Part shown: one piece after another, positions 10,761 to 23,380 of the stretch | How the letters are laid out: every line of letters starts with the position of its first letter | How positions within the stretch are numbered: position 1 is the first letter of the stretch | Assembly: GCF_005239225.2 (NCBI RefSeq) | Contig: NC_133284.1 | Location: 50,500,697-50,564,696 of the forward strand | DNA: 64,000 nucleotides | Direction of reading: 5' to 3' | DNA from: Populus alba | Taxonomy: Eukaryota; Streptophyta; Magnoliopsida; Malpighiales; Salicaceae | The notes under the pieces: model-generated | Database searches by the model: none | What the model was told of the DNA's origin: nothing | Seen by the model: the letters and a program-made list of their open reading frames with translations, nothing else | Program-made: the position numbers and the translations under genes

Positions 10761-11245
10761 TTTCGTGTTGGATTAAAAAATCAAATCAGTTCCTAAAGTT
10801 TATTGTACTTATGACTTCATCCCTATTTTCTTTATTATAACTTTTTTAATTTAGAATACTTTATGAAATTATGTGGTTTTTTCAATTTCATCATTGTTCT
10901 TTTTGTTGCCTTTTTTTTTTTTTTTAGAATAGTCTACTAAATTAAGAATTGTTTTCAATTTTAGATGGTTTTCACAATTTTTTTTTACCTTGCAAGGTTT
11001 TTTTAAATTGATTTTTTATTATATCATCCTCCAACATTTTAATAGCCAGGTCTTTAGCTTTTTAATTGAACCCGGATCTAAAATTTAATGGTTTGTTGGT
11101 TTAATAGAATGACCCTGGTTTCTTTGTTTTTTTTTTTTTCTTTTTTTTCTATCCTCCAACATTTTGTTATTTTTTAATTCACTTTATATGATATTTTTTA
11201 GTCTTTTTTTAAAATAACACAGGTTGCCTTTTTCCTTTTTTTTAT
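10760..11245. repeat. Fragment of block X
   Basis: Starts at TTTCGTGTTGGATTAAAAAATC and follows 5050-5530 closely (TTTGTTGCC plus poly-T at 10905-10925). It ends where block Y copy 2 begins. No gene is seen. Confidence 0.55.
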
Positions 11246-11340
11246 TGTCAGGAGGTCCGCTCTTGACAGAAAAAATAAAAAAAAAAAGAATACAGAAATC
11301 ATCGCCAGTGTGAACAGCTTCCTGTTGTTCATATTTTAGG

Positions 11341-11989
11341 CAGGAAGAATTCAAGAGGCAAGCGAGTGTGAAAGCTTGAATTCCACACGTGGCTAAGCAT
11401 TTTAAAATTTATTTGGAGTAAAATTATAATTTTATTATTATTCGTTTTATTTTTGACCCGTCAAGTTAATTGAGTTATATTATATCAACTCTCATATTTT
11501 TAATTGGATTTAAATTTAAATACTATAATTCAGTTAATTTATTTTTAAATTTAAATTTAAATTATATATATAACCTCAAAAAAACATGTCAAAATACCCC
11601 AATAAAAATCAATGCAGAGCCTTAATATACGGGACTTGTTAAAGATTTCTTTAAATTGCTTGAAAACGACTCCGAAGTCCATGCCATGTACGCGAAGAAA
11701 AAGTGACTCTAGAGACAAGGCCATCTAATTAATTAGGAAACATTTATTATCTTTTACGGCATTAAAAATGAACAGAAGGAGGACTCACTGTAACCCTTCT
11801 TATAATTTTTTTATCCACCGTAATAATTATTTTGTTATTCTTATAAAATATAAAGATATTTGTTGTTAATTGTAAATTTGGTTGAGAGTAGTTATTGTTA
11901 TATTTTTTTTTTCTAAACTAAATAAAAAAATAAACACCATAAACAAAAATAGTTTTCTAAATTAAATAAAAATAACTAAAAAATAAATA
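11341..11989. other. 649-bp segment present only in block Y copy 2
   Basis: Copy 1 reads TATTTTAGG directly into AATTTCCCC; here 649 bp lie between them. The segment is AT-rich with one less biased stretch (11640-11720). I see no target duplication and no terminal inverted repeats, so it could be an insertion here or a deletion in copy 1. No gene is seen in it. Confidence 0.5.
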
Positions 11990-12084
11990 ATTTCCCCTAA
12001 GAATCCCCGTGTACTTATCCTGAGTTATTTAAATGTTTGTCTCTAGCTACTGGGGAGCACCGCCATGAAAAGTTGTGTGAGTGC

Positions 12085-12655
12085 CTTTGCGCTTCATGGA
12101 TTTCTAACATATAATCATCCGACTCAGATAAAATATGCCAAGAATCAGTCCCACTCTCCACTACCAAATCATTCTTTATTGATGATGTTTGGACAGTACT
12201 GCGGAAGAAGATGAAGTTCTAGAATCTAAATTATATTTCTATCGCAAAACCATATTTCAAATCGATGTATGGACAAGTGAATTCGCATCAGAATCCTATG
12301 CAACGTTTCAAACGTGCAGCTAACTCTTTAGAAATATTATATTGATAATTGGCATATTCAAAAGTGTACGAGGATCGATGACCAATCTTCAGATTACTTT
12401 GAAATTCAACAGTTTTAGAAAACAATATAGCCCTGAAGTCCAGCTTTAGGTGCATGTTTTCTGCCTTTTGCACATATTTAAAACAATCGCATTATCAGTA
12501 TGAACAAAAAGTCGCATTGTCTTCTCTCTTTTCTCCAAATATTTGACACACAGGAAAAATAAAACTAGTTGTTAATCTATAGCATACCTAAAACCATCAT
12601 CTTTGCGTGAAAGTACACCAATCATACTAAAACATCCTGATACTTTATCAAATAG
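12085..12655 (-). pseudogene. Exon-like fragment set on the minus strand, copy 2 (better preserved)
   Basis: Read on the minus strand: a segment ending at 12588 codes FDKVSGCFSMIGVL and meets a TTTTAG/GTATGC donor; about 110 bp later a 61-codon open segment (12473-12288) contains LDFRAILFSKTVEFQSNL and IGHRSSYTFEYANYQYN; a third (12218-12085) follows a TTCTAG acceptor and reads VVESGTDSWHILSESDDY. The composition is clearly more coding-like than the surroundings, and intron-like gaps separate the pieces, but no start codon or full gene is present and the middle piece ends in a stop. The parent family is unknown to me. Confidence 0.4.
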
Positions 12656-13362
12656 ATAATAAATTTATATCTTCCAACATTTAATTATTTAGGTTTTGAG
12701 CTCCTGCATTGAGCTTGGGTCAGAATTTAATGAATTGCGAATTTAAGATTTTAACCCGAGTTTATAGGGTTCACTCGAGCTTCTTTGGTGTTTTGTTTCT
12801 TTTTTTAATCTCTTTTCTTTTTTCTTATTTCAACCTATAACATTCTTTTTTTACTCTCTTTTTATAGAATTTATCATTGTTTTTAAAATAACAAGGGTTG
12901 CCTCAAAGTTTTTTCTTTCAATCTTTGTTAAATTTTGCTTCTTTAAAAGGATTTTTTTAATTAAATTAATTTTTTTAATTTCATTCTCTTGTATTTAAAT
13001 TGAGGCAATACATGAGAGAATTTTGTTTTTTTAATTAAGTTTTTTTGAAAATTGGTATATGTTTTACCTTTTTTTTTCTATAGAGTTATCCTGATATTAT
13101 ATCTCAAGTCATTGATTCAACAGATTTACCAAATTTAACTTAGGTTTTTTTTTCATATCTTTTCTTTTCTTTTTATCTCAAGTCAATGATCAAAATCTTC
13201 AATTTAAAAAAAAATGCATCGTTAATAGTATTCAAAAGTGTACGAGGATCGATGACCAATCTTCAGATTACTTTGAAATTCAACAGTTTTAGAAAACAAT
13301 ATAGCCCTGAAGTCCAGCTTTAGGTGCATGTTAATCTATAGCATACCTAAAACCATCATCTT

Positions 13363-14419
13363 GGGAAGGGCTTATTAATCCTTGACTTGATTTTAAGCCC
13401 TTGAAAAACAAGCTTGCACAAGGGAAGGGCTTATTAATCCTTGACTTGATTTTTCACCAAGTATGTTACTTCATTGCCCCTGAAAATTTAAAACAATTAT
13501 TTTTGACTCTAACGCTTTTTTGTCATTTAGATGTGGTCATTTAGTAGTTATTGGGTGTCATTGAAGATAATAAGATAATTTGGTAAATTAAAAAATTAAT
13601 TTAAAAAAAAAAACAGAATCATGTGAACAATGTTTGCCACCTTCAAACGGTGTATGCATCATCATTCAATAGCCAAAATGGTGATTCCAGGGAGGCTTCC
13701 GAATAATCTCAACGTCCCAACCCCCATGAATCAATGACGCATGTAGCACTATAGTGGTTGGTGTGACGCGTGTGACCTTTTGTTTTTTTTCCCTCACTCC
13801 TACTCGATTTCCGTGTTGGGATTAAAAAATCAAATTAGTCCATAAAGTTTATTGTACTTATGATTTCATCCCTATTCTCTTTATTATAATTTTTTAAATT
13901 TAGAATAATTTATGAAATTATATGAAATTATGTGATTTTTTCAATTTCATCCTTATTATCTTTGTTGCATTATTTTTTATTTAAAATAGTCTACTAAATT
14001 AAGAATTGTTTTCAATTTTCAAATGGTTTTTACAATTGTTTTTTTTTTTCAATGTCATTATTTTTTAGTTTTTTTTCTTGTTAAATCTAATCCTTTTTTT
14101 ATTATTGTATTTTTTTGACCTTGAAAGATTGATTTTTACTATTATGTCATCCTCCAACATTTAATTAGTTGGGTCTTTAGCTTCTTAGTTGAGTCTGAAT
14201 CTAAAAATTTAACGATTTATTGGTTTAAGAGATTGACCCCAGTTTATTTTTTTTTTTTTTTTTTCCATCCTCCAGCATTTTGTTATTTTTTAATTCACTT
14301 TATATGGTATTTTTTAGTCTTTTTAAAAATAACGCAGATTGCCTTGTTTTTTTTTCTTTGTTGAATTTAGTTTTTATGAAGGAATTTTATTTTAAAATTG
14401 AATTAAATTAATTGATTTT
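13363..14419. repeat. Repeat block X, copy 2
   Basis: Begins with a short local duplication (GGGCTTATTAATCCTTGACTT at 13377 and 13427) and then follows 4680-5600. There is no gene. Confidence 0.6.
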
Positions 14420-17272
14420 ATCTTCCAATATTTACTTTTTTAGTTTTGAGCTCCTGCGTTGAGCTTGGGTTAAGAATTTAATGGATTGCGGGTTTAAGAC
14501 TTTAACCCGAGTTTATAGGGTTCACTTAGGCTTCTTTGGTGTTTTGTTTCTTTTTTTAATCTCTTTTTCTTTTTTCATATTTCAACCTATAACATTATTT
14601 TTTTACTTTCTTTTTATAGGATTTATCTTTCTTTTAAAAATAACAAGGGTTGCCTCAAAGTTTTTTCTTGCAATCTTTGTTCAATTTTGCTTCTTTAAAA
14701 GGATTTTTTTTAATTAAATTAATATTTTTAATTTCATCCTCTTGTATTTAAATTGAAGCAATACATGAGAGAATTTGTTTTTTTTAATTAAGTTTTTTGA
14801 AAATTGGTATATTTTTTTCCACTTTTTTTTTTTTCTGTTGAGTTATCCTGATATTATATCTCAAGTCATCGATTCAATAGATTTACCAAGTTTGACTTAG
14901 GTTATTTTTTCATTTTTTTTTTATCTCCAATGATCAAAATCTTAAAATTTTAAAAAAATGCATCATCAATAGTGTTTTTCTTACTTGTTTTTTTTTTTTT
15001 CTAAATCTATATTTCTTTCTCTATTTCCATACTTCAACATTTAGTTTATTAGAGACCGGGTTTAATAATTTATTATGGTTTGCTTTATATATGGTTAGTT
15101 CAGTTTCTTTACACTATAAACTAAAAGAGGTGGTGAATTCACTATTCATTCCAATAATGTTTTTTTAATTTTGTTTTTTTGTTTTCTAAATCTATATATT
15201 ATTTTCATAATTTCATATTTCAACATTTAGTTTATTGGAGACTAGGCTTAATAATTTATCATAGTTTGCTTTATATATGGTTAGCTAAGTCTAATAACTC
15301 GTATTACGAGTTTGATGAGTTAGCTTAATTTTTTTTTATCTTTTTATAATTGGTATTTTTTTTAATTTTATCATTTAATACTAGGTTGATTATGAATTAA
15401 GCTTCATGATTTATTTTGGTTTGTTTTTTATGAGGTTATCCTGATTTTATGACTGAGGTTACGTGTTTTGCGAATTAAGTCGTGAAGACTCAAGTCTTTT
15501 ATTATATAATATTTTTAGATTGATTTTTTTTTTCAATTTCAACCTTTAACAATAAGTTTATTGAAAATTAAAATTTATAATTTGTTTTGATTAATTTTTA
15601 TAAAGTTATCACAATCTCATGACCGTGGTTGCGGGTTTGACAAGTTAATCTAGGTTGAGACTTACACTATTTTTTTTGTTTACTTTCTATGAAAAGTTAA
15701 AATAGTTTAGTAATAAAATTAATATAAAAAATAAATTGGGTGCAAAATTGATAACACCCATGTAGTTTAATGGTATATATATATATATATATATATATAT
15801 TTTTTAAAAAGCTATCATTTTGAAAGTTTTATTAAAAAGTCATATTTTTACCAATCATTAAGATTGTGTTTTCATCCATAAAATCAATTAATTTAATTTA
15901 AACTAACTTTTACATGATTTAATTTAAAACTTGAGTTAGATAAAAAAACAAACTAAATTATAAAATTAACTTATTAAATAAATAATATAATTAAAAGATT
16001 CTTCATGCTTTTAATATTTTTTAACATTTAAAAACAATTATCCAATGAATAACAGTTCAATAAACTAGCTGAACTACTTCATGAACGATATGTTTTAAAT
16101 TTGCAATTAAAATATCAAAGGATTTATGGACACTCCCAATGATATTAATTTGTAAAATACTTAATTTTTTAGGTAATTGTAACATAAATCCTTAATTGAA
16201 AAATCAAAATAATTTAGTAATAAAATTAATATAAAAAATAAATTGGGTGCAAAATTGATAACACCCATGTAGTATAATGGTATATATATTTTTAAAAAAG
16301 CTATCATTTTAAAAGTTTTATTAAAAATTAAATCATGTTTTACCAGTTATTAAAATTATATTTTAATTCATAAAATCAATCAATTTAATTTAAGCTAACT
16401 TTTACATGATTTAATTAGAAAGTTAGATAAAAAAAACTAAATTGCATGATTTTATAATTAACTTATTAAACTAGATTTAATAATATAATTAAAAGATTCT
16501 TCAACATTTACATGATTTAATTAGAAAGGTAGATAGAAACTAGATCATAAGGCACTGACGTCAGATGAACTACTTAATGATTGATATGCTTTAAATAAGC
16601 AATTAAAATATCAAAGGATTTCTAGGGTACTCCCAAGATGTTTAATTATTAGAGGGTTAATTTTAGTTCCCTGATATCTTCTGATTGTTGCTGGTTGTAG
16701 ATTTCCTACTTCTTCCACCTTGATGACTGCTACTCATATCAAAGGATTTGCAAACTACTTCATGTTTTCTTCTTCTTCTTCTTCTTTTTTTAAGTTGAAA
16801 AATTCAGTTGAACCAACTAGATCTGATGTAGATTTAATCCACTTAAAATTAAAAATAAAAAATTTTGAAGACAAAAAATGCTTCTTTAATGAAATTAATT
16901 AATCTAAATTGAGGCAAGAATCCAATAACCCATGAATTTAAAGTATGTTTAGGAGTGTGATACTAGTTGATTTTCAAAGTGTTTTTTTTTCGGAAATACA
17001 TCACAATAATATATATTTTTTAAAAAATAATTTTTGACATCAACACATCAAAATAATAAAAAAAACATATTAAAAATGATTAATTTAAAACAAATAAATA
17101 AATAAATAAAATTTAGTTTTTTTAAAACATTATTGTGAAATATCTAAGTAATCATTCAAATTATTTTATTTTTTAAAATGAAAAAAAAAGTCGCGCACGA
17201 GAGAACCTTTGTTATTAATATCACATGCAAACTTCTTAAAACATTATTGTAATCATTATTGACCATTATATT
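14420..17272. repeat. Repeat block P, copy 2
   Basis: Aligns with 7436-10275, including the internal duplication (here offset about 497 bp), the TA microsatellite at 15774-15801 and a MITE-like stretch at about 16930-17110. ORFs at 14481 and 16720 are chance frames in low-complexity sequence. The block is cut at 17272 by a solo LTR and continues at 19274. Confidence 0.6.
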
Positions 17273-18122
17273 TGTTGTAACCCATTTCTGGGTCCCCACA
17301 TAAAAAATAATAAAATACAAAAAATTCAAAAAAAATATATTATCAAAAAATAGAACAGTGAAAAAAATGTCAGAGCGCCCTAAAAATGCTCAAAAATTGA
17401 TTGAGGATGTTCAAAAATCAAAAAATAATTTTTGACAGTATATCATTGACTGATGAGAGCCCCGATGATAAAGAAAATTCAATTTGAGGAAGAAAAAATC
17501 CAAAATCAGAAGTTTATGGACTCAATTAAATTTTATTAAAGGTTTAATTGAATTTATGGAGAGTTTAATTGCAAGAAAATTTGATTTTTGGAGTTAATTT
17601 GGGCTTTAATTAGAAGAAATTAATTTTCTGGGGTCAAATTATAATTTTTGGAAGTTTATTTGGTCAAATCAGGGGCTTAATTGCATAAAAATTGAAGTTT
17701 AATGGCCAATTAGGGACTAAATTGAAGAAATCCGAGACCAAGGACGAAATTGTAAAATGCGCGCAAATTGAGGGCCTTCTTTGAAATCTGACGTATTTTG
17801 GCGCCTTTTTCTTTTAAATGAAACGGCGCGTTTTGACCAAAACGGCGCCGTTTCATTCACTGTTGCTAAAAAAAAAAAAAACAAAAAAACAAAAAACAGA
17901 AGCCCAAAACGGTGCCGTTTTGACGGCACTGTAGCTCTTCTTCTTCCCCTGGACACGCGAGGCAGGGGAAGAAGAAGATTTTTTCTTCCCCTTTTCACCT
18001 AATTTTTCACCCGGATTTGGAGCAATAAGACGCCCGCAATCACCCACTTGCCTCCTCCTTTTTATCCACGGATCGATAGTGGACGCGGCGGCGGCCACCA
18101 TGATGTCTCCCCTGTTTTTTCC

Positions 18123-18130
18123 TATAAATA
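18123..18130 (+). promoter_or_regulatory. TATA box of the solo LTR
   Basis: TATAAATA between C-rich and G-rich flanks (CCCTG...CAGGGG), about 850 bp into the LTR, followed by a purine-rich tract. It would drive transcription rightwards into block P and the orphan module. Confidence 0.5.
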
Positions 18131-18297
18131 CAGGGGAGGGCTGCTAAAAAAAAAAAAAAAAAAAAGGGAGGAGAAGAGAAGAGAAGGGAGAGACAGAGAG
18201 AAGAAAGCAGAAGAAGAAGAAGCAGAGAAGAGAGTCCACCGCAGGTAGACTCCGCCCCCCTGTTTTTCCCGTCGTTTTTTTTTGTTCTGCATGCATA

Positions 18298-18435
18298 TTA
18301 ATTAGCGAGTTACTGTGATGTGCACAGTAACTCGCTAATTAATTCACGGTTACTGTGCATGTGCACAGTAACCCGCAGATTAATTCTCTGGTTACTGTAC
18401 ACACAGTAACCCCGGTTACTATGTGCACAGTAACC
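18298..18435. repeat. Array of four consecutive hairpins in the solo LTR
   Basis: A perfect 20-bp inverted repeat (18298-18317 and 18323-18342, 5-nt loop) is followed by inverted repeats with arms GGTTACTGTGCA (18348-18373) and GGTTACTGT (18390-18411), and an imperfect one (18414-18435). All share the core GTTACTGT...ACAGTAAC. Confidence 0.9.
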
Positions 18436-19273
18436 AGCCCATGCTTTGGGCTAGGTTCGGCCCAGCCCATATATTTGGGCCTAATCCGGCCCATTTAAAA
18501 TAAAAAAAATCAAAAATATTTGTTTCAGCATTTTATAATTTTTCCGTGTAATTTTTATGTCATTTTTTATTAATATTTGGTGGTATTTTTTATGTTGTTA
18601 AAAATACAAAAATCTGATATTAAAATACCTGGTTTTCGGCAAAAACTTCCAAAAATAAAATAAAAAATTGAAAAAGAGAAAAAAATGTTTTTGTGCAAAC
18701 GGCCAAGTGTCTCAAATCTACAAAATCATATCGTATTTTTTATATGTCAAAAAAACAATATTTTAGCATGCATTTTGGCTTTAATAACCAGTTTATTAAA
18801 GTCAAGAGAACATTGGCCAAAATTTCAAAAACAATAAAAATTTTATTTATTTATTTTTTTAATATCCGGGATATGACATTATACGTAATACATATTCCAG
18901 ATATTTAAATTCCGGATGTTTCATTTTTTTACAATAAGACCTGGGGTATGACATTACATGTAATGCGTATTCCGAACAACAAAAAACCACAACACAACCT
19001 TAGATTTTATCAGACATTAAAACAATGCAGCCTACCTTAGGTAGGGCGTAGTTGGGGTGCTAATACCTTCCCTTTACGCAACCCAGTCTCCGTACCCGAT
19101 CTCTAAAGACCAGTTAAGGTTCCTAGTAACCAGAATACTAGGTGGCGACTCCCAGTCCATATTTTCACTTGTAGAGACAAGAATTCCTTGTCTCTCTCCC
19201 TTTTTCCAAGGAATAAATATTCCGATTTTTTCTTAAGGGTGGACGATCACCGCGCCGCCGCACACGTGCAACA

Positions 19274-19760
19274 ATATTATTGTCCTCGTGAAAATGACAG
19301 GGAATTGACATCTTCTCACTTGTGCATATTATTCTTAATTTTATTTTTTTGTCATTATCTTTATATTATGCGTTTTATCATAATTATGTCATAAATTTGC
19401 ATTTTTGGGGTAATTGCTGTTTTAAACTCGTAAGTGTAAACTATTTTGTTTCAATGTATTCGTTACATCGATGGTATGCTATCTTTCACTAATGAAATTC
19501 TTTTTATTGGTTTTGAGAAGGGAAAAAAAAGTATTTCTCTCTTTGTTTTATGGAAAAAGCAAAGAGATTTATGAACTATAAAAGAGATCTATGAACTATA
19601 CATAATAATCGAGAAAATGAGTGTGTAAAATTAAGGTAATAAAATTGAAATCAAATCAGCTTCATTAGATAAAGCTATTGTGTAAATCAGTACGACTTTT
19701 ACCCAAATTAAATAAGTGTTCGAATATGTTATAAAGTAATTTTGAATGTTTAATTTTTTA
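19274..19760 (+). promoter_or_regulatory. Second orphan copy of the CNL upstream module
   Basis: After the solo LTR the interrupted block resumes and repeats 10280-10750: TTGTCCTCGTGAAAATGACA, TGCATTTTTGGGGTAATTGC, GTATGCTATCTTTCACTAATG. No CNL coding sequence follows within 4.7 kb. Confidence 0.55.
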
Positions 19761-20450
19761 TTTTGTACAATGAAGTATTTAAGTAAATGTATATTAATTC
19801 AATATTAATGTGACCGTTAAATATTTAGTGACAGGAACGATAACACTCGAGATAATATTTAAAGTTAATATCATTAATTGATTGATTGAAATAAGAGATA
19901 AAATCAAAAGAAAATTAAAGTTTTGAGATCAATTAGGAGTTAAATTGAAAACTTTTGCAGCTAAAAATCATTTTGTAAAAGACTTCGAATTATAGGGGTT
20001 TAATTGACACATACCGGGGGTGAAATTGAATGAAGAAGAAGCAGAGGTCCCATTAATGGCAGCCATTCAATGCATTTTTTCTTCAGTTAAAACCATGCCT
20101 TTATCATTGGGGAGCCAGTGGGAGAATTAAGTTTCACTCTCATTACATGCGCGTGCTTCGAACGCGAGATTCTTTATTATATTTTAAAAGATCTACACGC
20201 GTGAAACACACGATTTAGCTAATTGTTCCTGAGAGTGTCAGACTTGATGTAGTTCTGACCGGTAAATGATTTACGCATGTGTATTTTTATGTTTTTTTTT
20301 TAAAATTAAATGTTTGTTTATTTTTTATTTTAAATTATTTTTAGATGTGATATCAAAAATAATTTTTTTTAAAAAAGAAAAAATATTATTTTAATATATT
20401 TCCAAATAAAAAATAATCACAATCACATTCCTAAATACCCCTTAATCATC
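19760..20450. repeat. Spacer segment S, copy 1 (also at 56450-57060)
   Basis: The stretch from GAAGAAGCAGAGGTCCCATT to TTCTGACCGGT (about 20033-20263) is repeated upstream of gene E at about 56470-56815. Less biased words such as AATGGCAGCCATTCAATGCA and AAAGATCTACACGCGTGA are kept in both. A MITE-like stretch lies at 20290-20440. I find no ORF. Confidence 0.55.
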
Positions 20451-22240
20451 ATGTTAACCTTTTACATTGACCTTGAGATCATTTTTTACAAAAAAAAAAA
20501 AAAAGTTTTTTTTTAAATTAAATTATTTTCTAATTTCTGATAATATCATAAAAAAAATAAACTAAAAAAATAATTGTAACCTTTTTTTCATATTATTTTA
20601 GCATGCTTTATTTCTTTACACCCCTTCATGGTGTTTTGTTTTTATATATATAAGTTTATTTGATTGATAAAACATTTTTGTTTGTTGTTTGATGAAATAT
20701 CGTTTGATTTTTTTCTTATTTTTTTTAACATTTGAGGGCACTTTTTTGTTGTTGCAAACCTCCACTATGGTTTTCTTTACTATATTCGCTAGCTTTCTTT
20801 TGCATGTCAGCTTTTATTATCTTATAGGTAGAAAACAAATCCAAAAAAATAAGTTATTAAACCGATCTATGCCATCATCTAATTTATGGATTTGATGATA
20901 ATCCGAATTGATTCAAATCAATAAAAAATATTATCATATTAATGTATAAAAAAAACTTAAAAAGTCATTCATTTGATTTTTTTTTTTTAATATCAAACTA
21001 GATTTTACCTAGGTCGCATTAGAAGGCTAGTTTAATTTTGAAACCTGATTCATGTAAGGGCTTGATTTGAGAGGTCTCTTAACTTCTAACAAAAAAGGTC
21101 ACTTGAAAATAGTGAAAGAGCATTTTTTAGAAACGAAACTCATTGTTTTTGGTATTAACGAGTTTCATTATACGAGAAAAGTTTGGTGGTAAATATTTCT
21201 ATTAAATTAGCTCTATTTTTAAATAATGATTGATTTTTTATATGACTTTAGTTGCATGATATTTCAAAGAAATTAGTTTGATTTGTTCTAAACATGATTA
21301 AAATAAAAAGTACAATGTAAAATATCTGCATGTTTATCTATATTTTATTTCCATTATAAAGATTAACTTTATGCTTTAATATTAAATTAGTGATAACAAT
21401 TCTTTTTGATTTATTAGTTCATTTATATTTTTAATTTGTTTTATAAAATATAAATAGCTAGCATCTTTTTATATATCAATGAAAAAATATTAAATATTGA
21501 ACTTTATAATTTATTTTGATATATTTTTTTATAAAATTATTATGATTTGAAATAAATATTTCGGTAATAGAAATGAGGCTAGATTTTCTTAACGTTAATT
21601 TTTAAAAATATTTTAGCGGTAATGGATTGGTGATATCTTCTGATTGTTGCTAGTCGTAGATTTCCCTCCTTCTAGCACCTTGACAACAGCTTCTAATATC
21701 AAAGGATATGTAAACTAACTTCATAATTTGTTTTTTGTTTTTTGAGTTGAAATTCAGCTGAACCAACCATCCATATTTGACAAAGTTAAAATTAAAAAAA
21801 AATTAAAAAAAATTATGTGACTTTATAAAATTAATTAATTTAAATTGATATAATAATTCAGAAATGTGATAGCAGTTGGTTTTTAAAGTATTTTTTTTAA
21901 TACAATAAAATAATATATATTTTTTAAAAAATTATTTTTGACATCAAAAATTTAAAATAATTAAAAAATATATAAAAAATATTAATTTGAAGTAAATAAA
22001 TAAATATATTTTTTTAAAAAAATACTTGTAAAATATCTAAGTAATCATTCAAATTATTTGATTTTCTTAAATGAAAAAAAAGACGCGTACGAGAGAACCT
22101 TTTTATTATTATTAATATCACATGCAAACTTTTTTAAATATTATTATTTTCTTGAAAAATGACAGGGAATTGACTATTATTTTCCTCGTGAAAATCACCA
22201 TTACTATCTTCGTTATTAACATCACATGCAAAGTTTCGAA
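20450..22240. other. AT-rich spacer with a diverged block P fragment
   Basis: 20450-21580 is plain AT-rich sequence with poly-A and poly-T runs; the 68-codon ORF at 20689 looks accidental. From about 21620 the 3' part of block P reappears in diverged form (TTCTGATTGTTGCTAGTCGTAG, then a MITE-like stretch at 21860-22010, then ACGCGTACGAGAGAACCT), running into the gene B upstream region. Confidence 0.45.
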
Positions 22241-23380
22241 AACAACATTATTGTCCTCGTGAATCGACCGCTGAAATAAGAGCATGAGAGTGTTTTGAAA
22301 AGCGGGACAGAGTGAGAATCAAGAACATGATTTTATGGCCTCAATCAGAGAGGAAATGTGTGGTGCTAAAAGACAAGGCAGAATAAGGTTAAAGGGACCT
22401 AATTTACAAATTTTACTCTTAAGGTGTATAGTGGAAATAGATTCTCCCTGGTTAATTTCTATATTTTACATCGGTATATTAGAATCTAAAAAAAACACTA
22501 ATTTGATATATTTTGGAACAAAACCCGTCCCAATCCAGTTAAAAAAACAAAAAATAATGGTTTTTTTTTTATATATATATTATTATTTTAATAAAAATAA
22601 TTAACTTGAGTTGAGTGAATTTAAAGACCAAGTTTAGTCCATGGTCAGGTTAAGTACAACACCTATGCCATGTTCGAGAGGTGAATCTAATAATTAAGGA
22701 GATAATAAAAGAAGAAGATTGAGAATCCAAGAGTATATATAATTAATATTGTGATGTAAGATATTTTTTAAAATTATTATTTTTTTAAATATTAAAATAA
22801 TTTTTTTAATATTTTATATCCGTATATTAAAATATGAAAAAAAACACTAATTTGATATATTTTGAAACAAAACTCATCCCAACGGTGCCAACTGGAAATT
22901 AACTAGGAGAGTCTATTTCAATAAAAAAAAACAAAGGATAGCAATGAAAAACTCGGTGCAGGTCTTTTGATTTCACACATGAGAGTTACTGAACAACAGC
23001 CTTGTTGACAATCCCTCCTTTTCTCATCAAAAAAAAAGAAAGAAAGAAAGAAGAAGCATCAATGCCGATTGCCTTAATTTAATAGAGGATCGACAAAAAA
23101 AAAAAAAAAAAAAGATTTTTTTAGGATTTTGGGCTTACTTTTAGGCATGGCGCATATGCGAGGGCAATCACAACAACTCAAGAGCAAAACAACACCCTAT
23201 TAGTGGGCAAGTCTTATTGCTTGAGTGTATGATGCGGAGATAGTCATTGCAGATTTTATTGGCCTAAGTTTGATCCTTTGTTGAGTTCCTTGCAAGTCTT
23301 TTTTGTCTCCTTATTCATAATTTAAAAAAAAAAAATAAAAAAAAATTGACCGATCATAGCTTTAGATTAATTATATGTGT
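22240..23380 (+). other. Upstream region of gene B
   Basis: Conserved with the regions before gene D (43600-44470) and 39960-40740: AACAAGAACATGATTTTA-type words near 22317, GTGTGGTGCTAAAAGACAAGGC near 22358, and TTTGATCCTTTGTTGAGTTCC near 23271. A MITE-like segment lies at 22740-22900. The 89-codon ORF at 22335 is broken in the paralogous regions and is not called. Confidence 0.5.

Larger units (their letters stand above)
11246..13362. repeat. Repeat block Y, copy 2, with P and Y fragments appended
   Basis: 11250-11340 and 11990-12690 align with block Y copy 1. They are separated by a 649-bp segment absent from copy 1. 12660-13228 repeats the first part of block P, and 13229-13362 repeats 12357-12454 joined to 12570-12602, a rearranged scrap of Y. 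Confidence 0.55.
17273..19273 (+). mobile_element. Solo LTR of a Ty3/gypsy-type element (plus orientation)
   Basis: 2001 bp from TGTTGTAACCC to GTGCAACA with TG/CA ends and the inverted tips TGTTG/CAACA. It is flanked by the 5-bp duplication ATATT (17268-17272 and 19274-19278), and it interrupts a sequence that is continuous in paralogous blocks (43560-43580). There is no second LTR, primer site or coding sequence, so it is the product of LTR-LTR recombination. A TATA box (TATAAATA, 18123-18130) and the U5-like stretch TGCTAATACCTTCCCTTTAC (19058-19077) set the orientation as plus. A related LTR lies in the opposite orientation at 49914-52040. Assignment to the Tat/Ogre group is from memory only. 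Confidence 0.9.

Noticed and set aside
14481..14717. 78-codon ORF in block P
   Set aside because: Phenylalanine-rich translation of poly-T sequence, disrupted in the other block P copies.
17717..18248. Basic and serine-rich ORFs in the first solo LTR
   Set aside because: Low-complexity purine or poly-A tracts of the LTR read as lysine, glutamate and serine runs; not coding.
18298..18435. CRISPR-like or terminator-like array
   Set aside because: The repeats are adjacent palindromes without regular unique spacers, inside a plant LTR with target-site duplications.
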